From: Mycolicibacterium sp.
GTDB lineage: Bacteria > Actinomycetota > Actinomycetes > Mycobacteriales > Mycobacteriaceae
Direction of reading: 5' to 3'
Assembly: GCF_016462545.1 (NCBI RefSeq)
Contig: NZ_JAEMTA010000027.1
Span: 1-64,000, forward strand
DNA length: 64,000 nucleotides
Shown in pieces: positions 24,947 to 33,778 of the stretch. The translations under genes were made by a program, and so were the position numbers. Numbering within the stretch: position 1 is the first letter of the stretch; every line of letters begins with the position of its first letter. Below the pieces are notes generated by a model, which did not search any database, had not been told where the DNA came from, and saw nothing but the letters and a program-made list of their open reading frames with translations.

Positions 24947-25609
24947 ATGCGCGCGTCGACGAGGTGGACCGTGGCGGCGCTCATCGTCGTCGTCGCGTTG
25001 GCCGTCGCGTTGTGGCGAGAGGTTGGCGCCGAGGACGCCGGTGACGTGGGTGTGGGCACCGGCTCGTCCTCCGCGGGCCTCGCCCGTGAGCACCGTGACG
25101 CCGACACCCCCGAGGCGCTCAGCGGCCCGCGCGCTCGCGCCGACCTCCCGCCGTGTCCCGCGCCGTCACCAGGGCCCAGTCCCGCGGCGCTCGCCGCGGT
25201 GTCGGTCGAATGCGCCGCCGACGGCAGTCGCGTCGACGTCGGACGCGTGGTCGCGGGCCGCAACGTGGTGCTGAACCTGTGGGCCTATTGGTGCGGGCCG
25301 TGCGCCGACGAACTGCCCGCGATGGCCGAGTACCAACGTCGGATGGGGTCCGCGGTGACGGTGCTGACCGTGCACCAGGACGAGAACGAGACGGCCGCGC
25401 TCCTGCGACTGGCCGAACTCGGCGTCCGGCTTCCCACCGTTCAAGACGGGCGTCGGCTCGTCGCCGCTGCGCTTCGGGTGCCCAACGTCATGCCCGCCAC
25501 CGTGGTCCTGCGCTCGGACGGTACGGTGGCCGAAATCCTGCCGCGCTCGTTCACCAGCGCCGATCAGATCGCGGCGGCGGTGAATCCAGGGATGGGAGTG
25601 CAGGGTTGA
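24947..25609 (+). CDS. Membrane-anchored TlpA-like thioredoxin (Rv3673c-like)
   Basis: A 220-residue extracytoplasmic thiol-disulfide protein: N-terminal anchor (WTVAALIVVVALAVALW), an Ala/Pro/Arg-rich linker, and a thioredoxin fold with the active site WAYWCGPCADELPAM around residue 115. The cis-Pro region is NVMPATVVL. It may reduce or oxidise cell-wall proteins, with MarP downstream. ATG 24947 gives an immediate membrane segment. Its stop overlaps the TTG start of the Nudix gene. Confidence 0.87.
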   Translation: MRASTRWTVAALIVVVALAVALWREVGAEDAGDVGVGTGSSSAGLAREHRDADTPEALSGPRARADLPPCPAPSPGPSPAALAAVSVECAADGSRVDVGRVVAGRNVVLNLWAYWCGPCADELPAMAEYQRRMGSAVTVLTVHQDENETAALLRLAELGVRLPTVQDGRRLVAAALRVPNVMPATVVLRSDGTVAEILPRSFTSADQIAAAVNPGMGVQG

Positions 25610-26394
25610 ACGACGGTGACGGGTCACCGCTGGCTCCACTCGATGCCGCAGCCGCTCCGTCCTGGTTGACACCGCTGCTCGACAACGTCGCCGACGTGCC
25701 GCGGGCGTACCGCGAGCGGGTCCCGGCCAGCATGCTCGCGGCGATCTCCGCGGCCGACACCACGGCGACGCTGACCGGAGCCAAGCGTGATGCCGCCGTG
25801 CTGGTGCTCTTCTCCGGACCGTTCGATGCACCATCCGGAGGCCTGCCCTCCGATGTCGACCTCCTCCTCACCGTCCGGGCGTCGACGTTGCGCCAGCACG
25901 CGGGACAGGCGGCATTTCCCGGCGGTGCGGCCGATCCGGGTGACGGCGGACCGGTCGGCACGGCGCTGCGGGAGGCCCGCGAGGAGACCGGCATCGACCC
26001 GGCCCGGTTGCAGCCGCTGATCACGCTCGACCGGATGTTCATCCCGCCGTCGGGGTTTCACGTCGTCCCCGTGCTCGCCTACTCGCCCGATCCCGGACCG
26101 GTGGGTGTGGTCGATCAGAACGAGACGGCGATCGTCGCCCGCGTGCCGGTCCGTGCCTTCGTCAATCCAGAGAATCGACTGATGGTGTACCGCAAGGAGA
26201 ACACCACCCGCTTCGCCGGGCCCGCGTTCCTGCTCAACCAGATGCTGGTCTGGGGTTTCACCGGCCAGGTGATCTCGGCGATCCTCGACGTCGCGGGCTG
26301 GGCCGAGCCGTGGAACAGTGACGACGTCCGCGAGTTGGACGCGGCAATGGCACTCGTCGGCGGCGCCAGCGATTACCGTGAGGGCCAACAATGA
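25606..26394 (+). CDS. CoA-type Nudix hydrolase (Rv3672c-like)
   Basis: A 262-residue Nudix protein. The CoA-pyrophosphatase signature LLTVRASTLRQHAGQAAFPGG (about residues 85-105) precedes the Nudix box ending in GTALREAREETGID, with the catalytic EE pair intact. Family members cleave coenzyme A or acyl-CoA at the pyrophosphate. No ATG or GTG is available before the conserved part; TTG 25606, overlapping the upstream TGA, is the natural coupled start. The 3' end overlaps marP (ATGA). Confidence 0.87.
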   Translation: MNDGDGSPLAPLDAAAAPSWLTPLLDNVADVPRAYRERVPASMLAAISAADTTATLTGAKRDAAVLVLFSGPFDAPSGGLPSDVDLLLTVRASTLRQHAGQAAFPGGAADPGDGGPVGTALREAREETGIDPARLQPLITLDRMFIPPSGFHVVPVLAYSPDPGPVGVVDQNETAIVARVPVRAFVNPENRLMVYRKENTTRFAGPAFLLNQMLVWGFTGQVISAILDVAGWAEPWNSDDVRELDAAMALVGGASDYREGQQ

Positions 26395-27578
26395 CATCGT
26401 CGCAGTGGCTTGATCTGGCCGTCCTCGCCATCGCCTTCGTCGCCGCCGTATCCGGGTGGCGCTCCGGGGCGCTTGGTTCCCTGCTGTCCTTCGTCGGTGT
26501 GATCCTGGGCGCCGTCGCGGGCGTGCTGTTGGCGCCGCACGTCGTGGGCCACGTCGACGGGCCGCGGACCAAGCTGTTCGTGGCGCTGTTCCTGATCCTC
26601 GGACTCGTCGTCATCGGCGAGATCGCGGGCGTCGTCCTCGGCCGGGCCGTGCGCGGCGCCATCCGCAACGGGGGGCTGCGCACCATCGACTCCGTCGTCG
26701 GGGTCGCGCTTCAACTCGTCGCAGTACTGGTGGCCGCATGGCTTCTCGCCACCCCGCTCACCTCGTCGGATCAGCCCGATCTCGCTGCGGCCGTGCGGGG
26801 TTCGCGGGTGCTGGCGGCGGTCGACGACGCCGCGCCGCCATGGCTCAAGCGGGTGCCGACGAGGTTGTCGTCACTGCTGGACACCTCGGGTCTGCCCGAC
26901 GTACTGCAACCGTTTGGTCGCACCCCCATCGTGAACGTCGACGCGCCCAACGCGGCGCTGGCGAACGATCCCGTCGTCTCGGCCACCCGGCCCAGCGTGC
27001 TGAAGATTCGCGGCGTGGCGACGAGTTGCCAGAAGGTACTGGAGGGCAGCGGATTCGTCGTCGCCCCCAACCGGGTGATGTCCAACGCGCACGTCGTCGC
27101 CGGCTCCGAGAGCGTCACGGTGGAGGCGGACGGCAAGACCTACGACGCCACCGTCGTGTCGTACGACCCGAACGCCGACATCTCGATCCTCGACGTGCCC
27201 GGTCTGCCGTCCACGCCGCTGCAGTTCGACATGCAGGAGGCGCCGACGGGGACCGATGCGGTGGTGATGGGATATCCCGGCGGCGGGGAGTTCACCGCCA
27301 CTCCCGGACGCATCCGCGAGATCATCCAGCTCAACGGGCCCGACATCTATCACACGACGACGGTGACCCGCGAGGTCTACACCATCAGAGGGACTGTCCG
27401 GCAAGGCAATTCGGGCGGCCCGCTGATCGACAAGGACGGCAAGGTGCTGGGCGTGGTGTTCGGCGCCGCGGTCGACGACGCCGACACCGGGTTCGTGCTC
27501 ACCTCCAATGAGGTGGCAAAGCAGATGGCGAAGGTGGGCAACACCCAGCGGGTGTCGACCGATACCTGCATCTCCTAG
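26391..27578 (+). CDS. marP: Periplasmic serine protease MarP (Rv3671c-like)
   Basis: A 395-residue membrane serine protease. Four N-terminal membrane spans (a CvpA-like domain, residues 1-130) are followed by a chymotrypsin-fold protease with His in MSNAHVVAG, Asp in DPNADISILD and Ser in RQGNSGGPLID. Two cysteines (ATSCQKV and TDTCIS) match those forming the regulatory disulfide of M. tuberculosis MarP, which is needed for acid resistance and processes the peptidoglycan hydrolase RipA. ATG overlaps the Nudix stop; its own stop overlaps that of the convergent epoxide hydrolase gene by four bases. Confidence 0.94.
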   Translation: MTSSQWLDLAVLAIAFVAAVSGWRSGALGSLLSFVGVILGAVAGVLLAPHVVGHVDGPRTKLFVALFLILGLVVIGEIAGVVLGRAVRGAIRNGGLRTIDSVVGVALQLVAVLVAAWLLATPLTSSDQPDLAAAVRGSRVLAAVDDAAPPWLKRVPTRLSSLLDTSGLPDVLQPFGRTPIVNVDAPNAALANDPVVSATRPSVLKIRGVATSCQKVLEGSGFVVAPNRVMSNAHVVAGSESVTVEADGKTYDATVVSYDPNADISILDVPGLPSTPLQFDMQEAPTGTDAVVMGYPGGGEFTATPGRIREIIQLNGPDIYHTTTVTREVYTIRGTVRQGNSGGPLIDKDGKVLGVVFGAAVDDADTGFVLTSNEVAKQMAKVGNTQRVSTDTCIS

Positions 27579-28546
27579 CCGCCGTAGACGCCCGCGAGGA
27601 ACCGCGTCAGTTGCTCGTTGACCTGCTCGGGGGCCTCCTCGTGCGCGAAGTGCCCGGCGCCCGCGATCGAGACGTAACGGCCGTGCGGTGCGAAGCGCTG
27701 CGTGCGGAGCACCGGGTCGGACAGCACGTACGGGTCGGCGTCGCCCCGCATGTGCAGCACCGGTACCGCAAGCGGACGTTTCATCGACCGCATGAACCGA
27801 CGTCCCTCCCCACGCAGTTGGCTGCGCACCGCCCAACGTTGGTACTCCAGTGCCGAGTGCGCCGCCGACGGGATCTGGATGGCCCGGCGCATGTGCCGAA
27901 TGGTCTCCGAAAAATCCTCGGAGGCAAGCCATTTCGCCCCGGCCCTGGTGCGGACGATGGCCTCGAGTTCGGCGGCGTCGTCACGCGTCAGCGACCGCTC
28001 CGGCCAGAAGGGTGCCTGATAGCGCAACATCCACGGCAGAAGAGCACGGCCCTGATCGCGCCGGGTCAGCGCGGACGCGCGCAGCGCCACCGGATGCGGT
28101 GAGCTCACGACGGCGATGGCCCGCACCACGCGGGGATGCAACACCGAGGTCGCCCAGCAGACGAGGCCGCCGTCGGCATGCCCGACCAGCGTCGCCGTCT
28201 CGTGGCCGAGGGCGCGAACCAGACCCGCGGTGTCACCCGCCAACGTCCAGCCGTCATAGCCGCGCGGCGGCTTGTCGCTGCCGCCGTATCCACGTAGATC
28301 GACGGCCACCACGCGAGCGCCCTGCAATCCGCGGAGCTGATGACGCCAGGACCACCAAAACGACCCGAAGCCGTGCAGGAGTATCACCAGCGGTTGATCG
28401 GCCGCAGCGGTCGGGTCGGCACGATGGTTGGCTTCTACGGGGTTGGCTTCTACGACGTGGAAGCGAATCCCGTTGGCGTGCACTTCCATGTGCCGCCAGG
28501 GACCGGCGATCCGCGTCACCGACGGATCGGGCGGCGGCTGTGTCAT
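27575..28546 (-). CDS. ephE: Epoxide-hydrolase-type alpha/beta hydrolase (EphE, Rv3670-like)
   Basis: A 323-residue alpha/beta hydrolase. Oxyanion motif HGFGSFWWSW, the DLRGYGGSDKP strand, nucleophile elbow VGHADGGLV with Asp as nucleophile (epoxide-hydrolase type rather than esterase Ser), acid in MRGDADPYV and catalytic His in GAGHFAHEE. ATG 28546 gives MTQPPPDPS; the upstream extension overlaps the holin-like gene end. It follows that gene by 16 bp on the same strand. The natural substrate is unknown. Confidence 0.87.
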   Translation of the reverse strand: MTQPPPDPSVTRIAGPWRHMEVHANGIRFHVVEANPVEANHRADPTAAADQPLVILLHGFGSFWWSWRHQLRGLQGARVVAVDLRGYGGSDKPPRGYDGWTLAGDTAGLVRALGHETATLVGHADGGLVCWATSVLHPRVVRAIAVVSSPHPVALRASALTRRDQGRALLPWMLRYQAPFWPERSLTRDDAAELEAIVRTRAGAKWLASEDFSETIRHMRRAIQIPSAAHSALEYQRWAVRSQLRGEGRRFMRSMKRPLAVPVLHMRGDADPYVLSDPVLRTQRFAPHGRYVSIAGAGHFAHEEAPEQVNEQLTRFLAGVYGG

Positions 28547-28562
28547 GCCGCTGCCCCGGCCA

Positions 28563-29075
28563 TTACCAGCCGGATGGATCTGTGGTCGACGCGGCACCGT
28601 TGAGGGATGCCGGCCTGGAGGGCTTGTCACCGCCGGGCACCAGGGCGACCCGTGCCTCCTTGACCGACTCGATGGTCTTCTGCGGGCCTCTGATCTTCCT
28701 GACCTTCAGGAAACCCAAGAACGCCAGGAGTCCGGTCGTCAGCAGCATCACGCCGAAGACGATGAGGTCCGCGGCCCACTTCTGGAGCCACAGATCGAGG
28801 AGATCCGAGACGAAGAAGAAGAAGAAGAACGTCGAGTAGAACAGCACGACGAGCGCCAGGATGAAGTAGACGCTGCCCGTCAGCCCCTTCTTGACGTCGC
28901 GGGTGATCTCGGCGCGGGCGAGTTCGACCTCGGCACGCACCAGGGTGGACATCTGCGACGTCGCATCCTTGACCAGGTCGCCGACCGAGGGATCGGGCTT
29001 GGGTGCGTGCGGATCGACCAGCGGAATCGAGGTCACCGTCGTTGGAACCCCGCTCTTGCGGTCGCCATTGCTCAC
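28563..29075 (-). CDS. Holin-like / phage-holin-superfamily membrane protein (Rv3669-like)
   Basis: A 170-residue protein with a soluble N-terminus, an amphipathic segment (LVRAEVELARAEITRDVKKG) and two membrane spans: SVYFILALVVLFYSTFFFFF and a second, IVFGVMLLTTGLLAFLGFL. This is the architecture of the actinobacterial Phage_holin_3_6 family, chromosomal proteins of unknown role. The GTG at 29075 has GGGGAGGA eight bases upstream. The membrane span includes seven consecutive Phe codons written as a TTC tract. Confidence 0.82.
   Translation of the reverse strand: MSNGDRKSGVPTTVTSIPLVDPHAPKPDPSVGDLVKDATSQMSTLVRAEVELARAEITRDVKKGLTGSVYFILALVVLFYSTFFFFFFVSDLLDLWLQKWAADLIVFGVMLLTTGLLAFLGFLKVRKIRGPQKTIESVKEARVALVPGGDKPSRPASLNGAASTTDPSGW
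28809..28830. repeat. GAA/TTC trinucleotide tract inside a membrane span
   Basis: Seven successive TTC phenylalanine codons (read on the minus strand) in the holin-like gene. Length changes by slippage would stay in frame and alter the length of the span. Confidence 0.8.
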
Positions 29076-29219
29076 GGACACGTCCTCCCCGCTCGATCTC
29101 GTCAGCCGCTTTGATGTGTTCGGCGCCCATGTTGCCATGTCGCAGCGACCGTAACGATTCCGGCCGACGATAGACTGACGGAGTTTGGTCATGGGCCGGG
29201 GTTGTCGCTAGGGGGTTTC

Positions 29220-29945
29220 TTGCAGTTCGCACGGAGTCATCGCCATCTGTTCGCGGTGCCCGCACTCCTCGCCCTCCTGATCGTCAGCCTGACGACGCCG
29301 CACGTCGCGACCTCACGTGCCGATGACCTGGTGGTCCTCGGCGGCGGGTCCGGCATCGTGATCAATGGCGACACGTTCTGCACGCTCACCACCATCGGCA
29401 ACGACAAGTTCGGCAATTTGATCGGCTTCACCTCTGCGCACTGCGGCGGTCCGGGCGCCCAGGTCGCCTCGGAGCGCGCTCAGCCCAGCGGCGTCGTCGG
29501 GACGATGGTCGCCGGCAATGACGGTCTCGACTACGCGGTGATCCAGTTCGACCGCGCGAAGGTGCAACCGGTCAACTCCATCGACGGGTTCGAGATCGAC
29601 GGCCTCGGACCCGACCCGGCCTTCGGAGAGAACGCCTGCAAGCTCGGCCGCACGACCGGACAGTCGTGTGGTGTCACCTGGGGCCCGGGGGACAAGCCGG
29701 GCACGATCCTCAACCAGGTCTGCGGGCAGCCCGGCGACTCCGGTGCCCCGGTCACGGTGAACAACATGCTCGTCGGGATGATCCACGGCGCGTTCAGTGA
29801 GGACCTCCCGACGTGCGTCGTGAAGTTCATCCCGCTGCACACCCCCGCGGTGACCATGTCGATGACATCGGTGCTCGCCGACATCGCCGCGAAGAACCGG
29901 CCGGGCTCCGGCTTCGTCCCGGTCGGCTCTGCGCCAGCTGCCTAA
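29220..29945 (+). CDS. Secreted trypsin-like serine protease (Rv3668c-like)
   Basis: A 241-residue exported protein. The signal peptide is MQFARSHRHLFAVPALLALL onwards, with a likely cleavage after a Ser-Arg-Ala-type site. The protease fold carries His in FTSAHCGGPG, Asp in GNDGLDYAVI and Ser in CGQPGDSGAPV. Paired cysteines suggest disulfides. The start is TTG 29220, since AGGGGG lies four bases upstream, and the resulting N-terminus agrees with Rv3668c; TTG 29202 lacks such a site. Divergent from the holin-like gene (145 bp). Confidence 0.85.
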   Translation: MQFARSHRHLFAVPALLALLIVSLTTPHVATSRADDLVVLGGGSGIVINGDTFCTLTTIGNDKFGNLIGFTSAHCGGPGAQVASERAQPSGVVGTMVAGNDGLDYAVIQFDRAKVQPVNSIDGFEIDGLGPDPAFGENACKLGRTTGQSCGVTWGPGDKPGTILNQVCGQPGDSGAPVTVNNMLVGMIHGAFSEDLPTCVVKFIPLHTPAVTMSMTSVLADIAAKNRPGSGFVPVGSAPAA

Positions 29946-31765
29946 CTGAGGTGGTGGACCTCCTGCAGTCCGTACACCGGCGTGGGTAGACCTTCGTAGC
30001 GCGCCTTGAGCTGTAGCGCGAGATACAGCGAATAGTGCCGGGACTGATGCAGATTCCCGCCGTGGAACCACAGGTTCTCCTGCTGGGTCGGCTTCCACAT
30101 GTTGCGCTGCTCGCCCTCCCACGGGCCGGGGTCCTTCGCGGTGTCGCTGCCCAGGCCCCACACCTTGCCGACCTTGTCGGCGACGTCCTGGCCGATGAGA
30201 TCGGCCACCCAGCCGTTCATCGAGCCGTAGCCGGTGGCGTAGACCACGACGTCGGCAGGCAGCACGGTGCCATCGCTCAGTACCACCGAGTCCGCGGTAA
30301 GGTGGTCGACCTGGCCGTGCGCCAGTTTGATGGTGCCGTCGGCCACCAGATCGCAGGCGCCGACGTCGATGTAGTACCCCGAGCCGCGGCGCAGGTACTT
30401 CATGAACAGCCCGGAATCGTCGTCGCCCCAATCCAATTCGAAGCCCGCCGCGGCGAGACGCTCGTAGTAGTCCTTGTCGCGGACGCGGATGGCGTCGTAG
30501 ATCGGGATCTGGAACTCGTGCATGATCTTGTACGGCAGCGACGCGAAGGTCAGGTCGGCCTTCTCCGTCGTCATACCCGAGGCCACCGCCCGTTCCGAGT
30601 AGAGGTCACCGAGCCCGAGGTCCATCAGCGATTCCGAGCGCACGATGTGCGTCGACGAGCGCTGGATCATCGTGGTCTCGACGCCGTTCTCGACGAGCGC
30701 CTTGCAGATGTCATGCGCGGAGTTGTTCGAACCGATCACCACGGCCCGCTTGCCGACGTAGGAGTCGGGGCCGGGGTGAGCGCTGGAGTGGTGCTGCTCG
30801 CCGGCGAAGACGTCTTGGCCGGGCAGGGTCGGCAGGCTTGGCTTGCCCGACATGCCGGTCGCCAGCACCAACTGCGTGGGATGCATCGTGAGCCGCTCAC
30901 CGTCGCGGTCGATCTCGACGGTCCAGCGCTTCTCGGCGTCGTCGAAGGCTGCCGACAGGCAGGTGGTCTTGGACCAATACGGCACCTCCATGACCTTGGT
31001 GTAGAACTCCAGCCAATCGCCGATCTTGTCCTTCGGCGCGAACACCGGCCAGTTCTGCGGGAAGGGCAGGTAGGGCAGGTGGTCGTACCAGACCGGGTCG
31101 TGAAGGCACAGCGACTTGTAGCGGTTGCGCCATTGATCACCTGGGCGTTCGTGGCGGTCGACGACGATCGCAGGCACTCCGAGTTGGCGTAGCCGGGCTC
31201 CGAGCGCAATGCCGCCCTGTCCGCCGCCGATCACCAGCGTGTACGGCTGGTCGCCGTACCCCAGGTTGGCCTCCTCGTCCTGGCGCCTCTCGGCCCACGA
31301 CCGGGTGTCGGCGTCGGATCCGTGCACGGCGCCCATGACGCGCGTCGCACCCTTGCGTTCCTCGTAACCCTTGAGTTCCTGCATGGCGGTGAGCAGGGTC
31401 CAGCACTCGTCGCCCTTGAGACGGAGATGTCCGGTGCCCCGGCCGACGGCCGTCTCGAACTCGATGAACGCGCTAGTGACGTCGTCGCCATCGTCGGTCG
31501 CAGGCTCACGGGTACGGAAACCCGACGGACTCGTCTCGGCGAGCCTGCCGCCGAGCATGTCGGCGACGCCGTCGCGCCCCTCCACCGTCTTGAGGTTCCA
31601 GGTGAAGGACACCAGGTCGCGCCAGAAGCTGTCGACGGCGAACTTCGCGGCGGCACGCTCGACGTCGCGGGCGGCGAGCGCTGCTTCGAAGTCGGCGAGC
31701 CAGGCGTCGACGCGAGCTTGCGGCGTGAGTGCGGCGGTGGCCGGCTTTTCGATCGTTTCGGTCAT
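29942..31765 (-). CDS. FAD/NADPH flavin monooxygenase with N-terminal SnoaL-like domain
   Basis: A 607-residue two-part protein. Residues 1 to about 130 resemble a SnoaL/NTF2-like cone (VDAWLADFEAALAARDVERAAAKFA, then FWRDLVSFTW). The rest is a class B flavin monooxygenase: FAD Rossmann motif VIGGGQGGIALGARL, the FMO region PGQDVFAGEQHHSS, NADPH Rossmann motif AVVIGSNNSAHDICKAL and VYATGYGSM. Members oxygenate ketones, amines or sulfur compounds. It is divergent from a butanediol dehydrogenase operon, so a small ketone or acetoin-like substrate is possible (inference). ATG 31765 is the first start after the intergenic repeats. Confidence 0.85.
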   Translation of the reverse strand: MTETIEKPATAALTPQARVDAWLADFEAALAARDVERAAAKFAVDSFWRDLVSFTWNLKTVEGRDGVADMLGGRLAETSPSGFRTREPATDDGDDVTSAFIEFETAVGRGTGHLRLKGDECWTLLTAMQELKGYEERKGATRVMGAVHGSDADTRSWAERRQDEEANLGYGDQPYTLVIGGGQGGIALGARLRQLGVPAIVVDRHERPGDQWRNRYKSLCLHDPVWYDHLPYLPFPQNWPVFAPKDKIGDWLEFYTKVMEVPYWSKTTCLSAAFDDAEKRWTVEIDRDGERLTMHPTQLVLATGMSGKPSLPTLPGQDVFAGEQHHSSAHPGPDSYVGKRAVVIGSNNSAHDICKALVENGVETTMIQRSSTHIVRSESLMDLGLGDLYSERAVASGMTTEKADLTFASLPYKIMHEFQIPIYDAIRVRDKDYYERLAAAGFELDWGDDDSGLFMKYLRRGSGYYIDVGACDLVADGTIKLAHGQVDHLTADSVVLSDGTVLPADVVVYATGYGSMNGWVADLIGQDVADKVGKVWGLGSDTAKDPGPWEGEQRNMWKPTQQENLWFHGGNLHQSRHYSLYLALQLKARYEGLPTPVYGLQEVHHLS

Positions 31766-31884
31766 GTGACTCAGGGCACACCAGCGGCGCCTGCGGGCAC
31801 AAGGGTTGCACCGGGTTGCAATGCCGGCATGCAACGGGTTGCAACTCTTTCGGTGTGTGGTCGCGGTCACATAGACATGGAGCC
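31766..31884. promoter_or_regulatory. Divergent control region with GGGTTGCA repeats and a CRP-like site
   Basis: GGGTTGCA occurs at 31803-31810, 31813-31820 and 31836-31843. The second forms GTTGCA-N9-TGCAAC with 31830-31835, and the third extends to the palindrome GTTGCAAC (31838-31845). A TGTGGTCGCGGTCACA site (31856-31871) differs from the CRP consensus core at one base and lies 13 bp before the dehydrogenase ATG. The repeats are probably operators for the neighbouring GAF regulators. Confidence 0.5.
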
Positions 31885-32946
31885 ATGAGAGCAGCTGTGT
31901 ACTACGGACCGAACAAGCTCGAGGTGGCCGACGTCGAGGAGCCCACGCCGACACCTGGCACCGTCAAGGTCAAGGTCGGTTTCAACGGCATCTGCGGTAC
32001 CGATCTGCACGAGTACTACGCGGGGCCGATCTTCGTGCCGACCGAACCGCACCCGCTGACGGGTCAGCAGATGCCGCTGACCCTCGGCCACGAATTCTCC
32101 GGTGTCATCACCGAGGTCGGCAAAGGCGTCACCGACTACGCCGCCGGCGATCGGGTGGCCATCATGCCGCTCTACCGGTGTGGGCACTGCGGGCCGTGCC
32201 GGGCGGGCAACTACAACATCTGTCAGCAGATCGGCTTTCACGGGCTGATGTCCGACGGCGGCATGGCCGAGTACACCGTGGTACCGACCGACATGTTGCA
32301 CCGGCTGCCCGACAACGTCTCGATGGAACTGGGCGCCCTCGTCGAGCCGATGTCGGTGGCGTACCACGCGGCGACGCTTGGCGAGCCCAGCCCGGACGGC
32401 ACGTCGATGGTGTTCGGCGCCGGCCCGATCGGCATTGGACTGTGGTTTGCGTTGCGCGGCAAGGGAGTCGAGGACGTCTTCGTCGTCGAACCGTCGGCCA
32501 CCCGGCGGGCGTCCATCGAGGCGCTCGGCGCGCGCACCCTGGATCCGACTGCCCTCGACGTGCCCGCGTTCATCGCCGACCACACCGGCGGCGCGGGGGC
32601 CGACGCGGTGTTCGACGCCGCAGGCGTCCAGCCTGCGGTGGAGACGGCACTGGCCTGCGTGGGAGCACGGCGAGCGATGGTCAGCGTCGCGATCTACGAA
32701 AAGCCGCTCACCACAACACTTCTCAACCTGGTGATGAATGAATCCCGCATCCAGGGTTCGCTGTGCTACACCGCCGCCGACTTCGAGGCCGTGATCGATC
32801 TGATGGCGCGCGGCAGCTATGACACGACCGGCTGGGTGACGTCCATCGCCATCGACGACGTCATCGAGGAGGGCTTCGAAGCGCTGCACGCGGGCACCAA
32901 GATGAAGGTCCTCGTCGACCCGACGATCTCCGGGAGCGCATCGTGA
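31885..32946 (+). CDS. 2,3-butanediol dehydrogenase-like zinc alcohol dehydrogenase
   Basis: A 353-residue medium-chain dehydrogenase. Catalytic zinc ligands lie in GICGTDLHEYYAGP and LTLGHEFSGV; the structural zinc lobe is CGHCGPCRAGNYNIC. The nucleotide fold is SMVFGAGPIGIG and the NAD-specifying acidic residue is in VVEPSATRR. The extended HEYYAGPIFVP loop is typical of (R,R)-butanediol dehydrogenases, which interconvert 2,3-butanediol and acetoin. ATG 31885 gives MRAAVYYGPNKL, the usual N-terminus. Its stop overlaps the GTG of the short-chain reductase (GTGA). Confidence 0.87.
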   Translation: MRAAVYYGPNKLEVADVEEPTPTPGTVKVKVGFNGICGTDLHEYYAGPIFVPTEPHPLTGQQMPLTLGHEFSGVITEVGKGVTDYAAGDRVAIMPLYRCGHCGPCRAGNYNICQQIGFHGLMSDGGMAEYTVVPTDMLHRLPDNVSMELGALVEPMSVAYHAATLGEPSPDGTSMVFGAGPIGIGLWFALRGKGVEDVFVVEPSATRRASIEALGARTLDPTALDVPAFIADHTGGAGADAVFDAAGVQPAVETALACVGARRAMVSVAIYEKPLTTTLLNLVMNESRIQGSLCYTAADFEAVIDLMARGSYDTTGWVTSIAIDDVIEEGFEALHAGTKMKVLVDPTISGSAS

Positions 32947-33728
32947 ATGCCCCGTTGGCGGGCAAGGTAGCGCTGGTGACCGGGGCCGGCCGGGGTATCG
33001 GACGTGGCATCGCGTTACGGCTGGCCCGCGACGGGGCCGACGTCGCACTCGTCGACCTGGCTGCCGACGGCATCAACGCCGTCTCCGACGAGATCGTCGA
33101 AATCGGTTCGAAGGCGACCACTTTCACCGCAGACGTTAGCGATCGCGCTCAGGTTTTCGCCGCCGTGGATCATGCGACGACCGCTCTCGGCGGGTTCGAC
33201 ATCATGGTGAACAACGCGGGTATCGCGCTCGTCGCACCGTTGCTGGACACCACGCCGGAGGAGGTCGCGAAGATCTGGGCCGTCAACGTCGATGGCGTGC
33301 TGTGGGGCATTCAGGCCGCGGTGACCAAGCTGAAGGAGCTTGGCCGCCCAGGCAAGATCATCAATGCATCGTCGATTGCGGGGCACGACGGATTCGCCAT
33401 GCTCGGCGTGTACAGCGCCACCAAGTTCGCCGTCCGAGCATTGACCCAGGCCGCGGCGAAGGAGCATGCCGCCGACGGCATCACCGTCAATGCGTACTGC
33501 CCCGGCGTGGTCGGCACCGACATGTGGGTGGAGATCGACAAGCGGTTCGCCGAGTTGACGGGTGCTGCGGAGGGGGAGACCTACGACAAGTTCGTCGGCG
33601 GCATCGCGCTCGGACGCGCCGAGACGCCGGACGACGTCGCCGGTTTCGTCTCCTACCTGGCCGGCCCCGACGCCGATTACATGACGGGCCAGTCCGGCCT
33701 GATCGACGGTGGTCTGGTCTATCGATGA
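32943..33728 (+). CDS. Acetoin/diacetyl reductase-like short-chain dehydrogenase
   Basis: A 261-residue SDR. TGAGRGIG forms the cofactor loop, NNAG the second motif (MVNNAGIALV), and the catalytic Ser and YxxxK are in NASSIAG and YSATKFAV. The sequence after the active site (YCPGVVGTDMWVEIDKRFAE) is typical of (S)-acetoin-forming diacetyl reductases (BudC). Translationally coupled to the preceding butanediol dehydrogenase. Together they would interconvert butanediol, acetoin and diacetyl; stereochemistry cannot be assigned. Confidence 0.85.
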   Translation: MNAPLAGKVALVTGAGRGIGRGIALRLARDGADVALVDLAADGINAVSDEIVEIGSKATTFTADVSDRAQVFAAVDHATTALGGFDIMVNNAGIALVAPLLDTTPEEVAKIWAVNVDGVLWGIQAAVTKLKELGRPGKIINASSIAGHDGFAMLGVYSATKFAVRALTQAAAKEHAADGITVNAYCPGVVGTDMWVEIDKRFAELTGAAEGETYDKFVGGIALGRAETPDDVAGFVSYLAGPDADYMTGQSGLIDGGLVYR

Positions 33729-33758
33729 GCGCTTGGTGAGCCGATGATGGCACCGGAG

Positions 33759-33774
33759 TGTGATCGGGAGCACA
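33759..33774 (+). promoter_or_regulatory. CRP-like dyad before the GAF regulator gene
   Basis: TGTGATCGGGAGCACA, that is TGTGA-N6-GCACA, one base off the CRP palindrome and ending five bases before the GTG at 33779. It also contains the GGGAG ribosome binding site. Confidence 0.35.
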
Positions 33775-33778
33775 ATCG

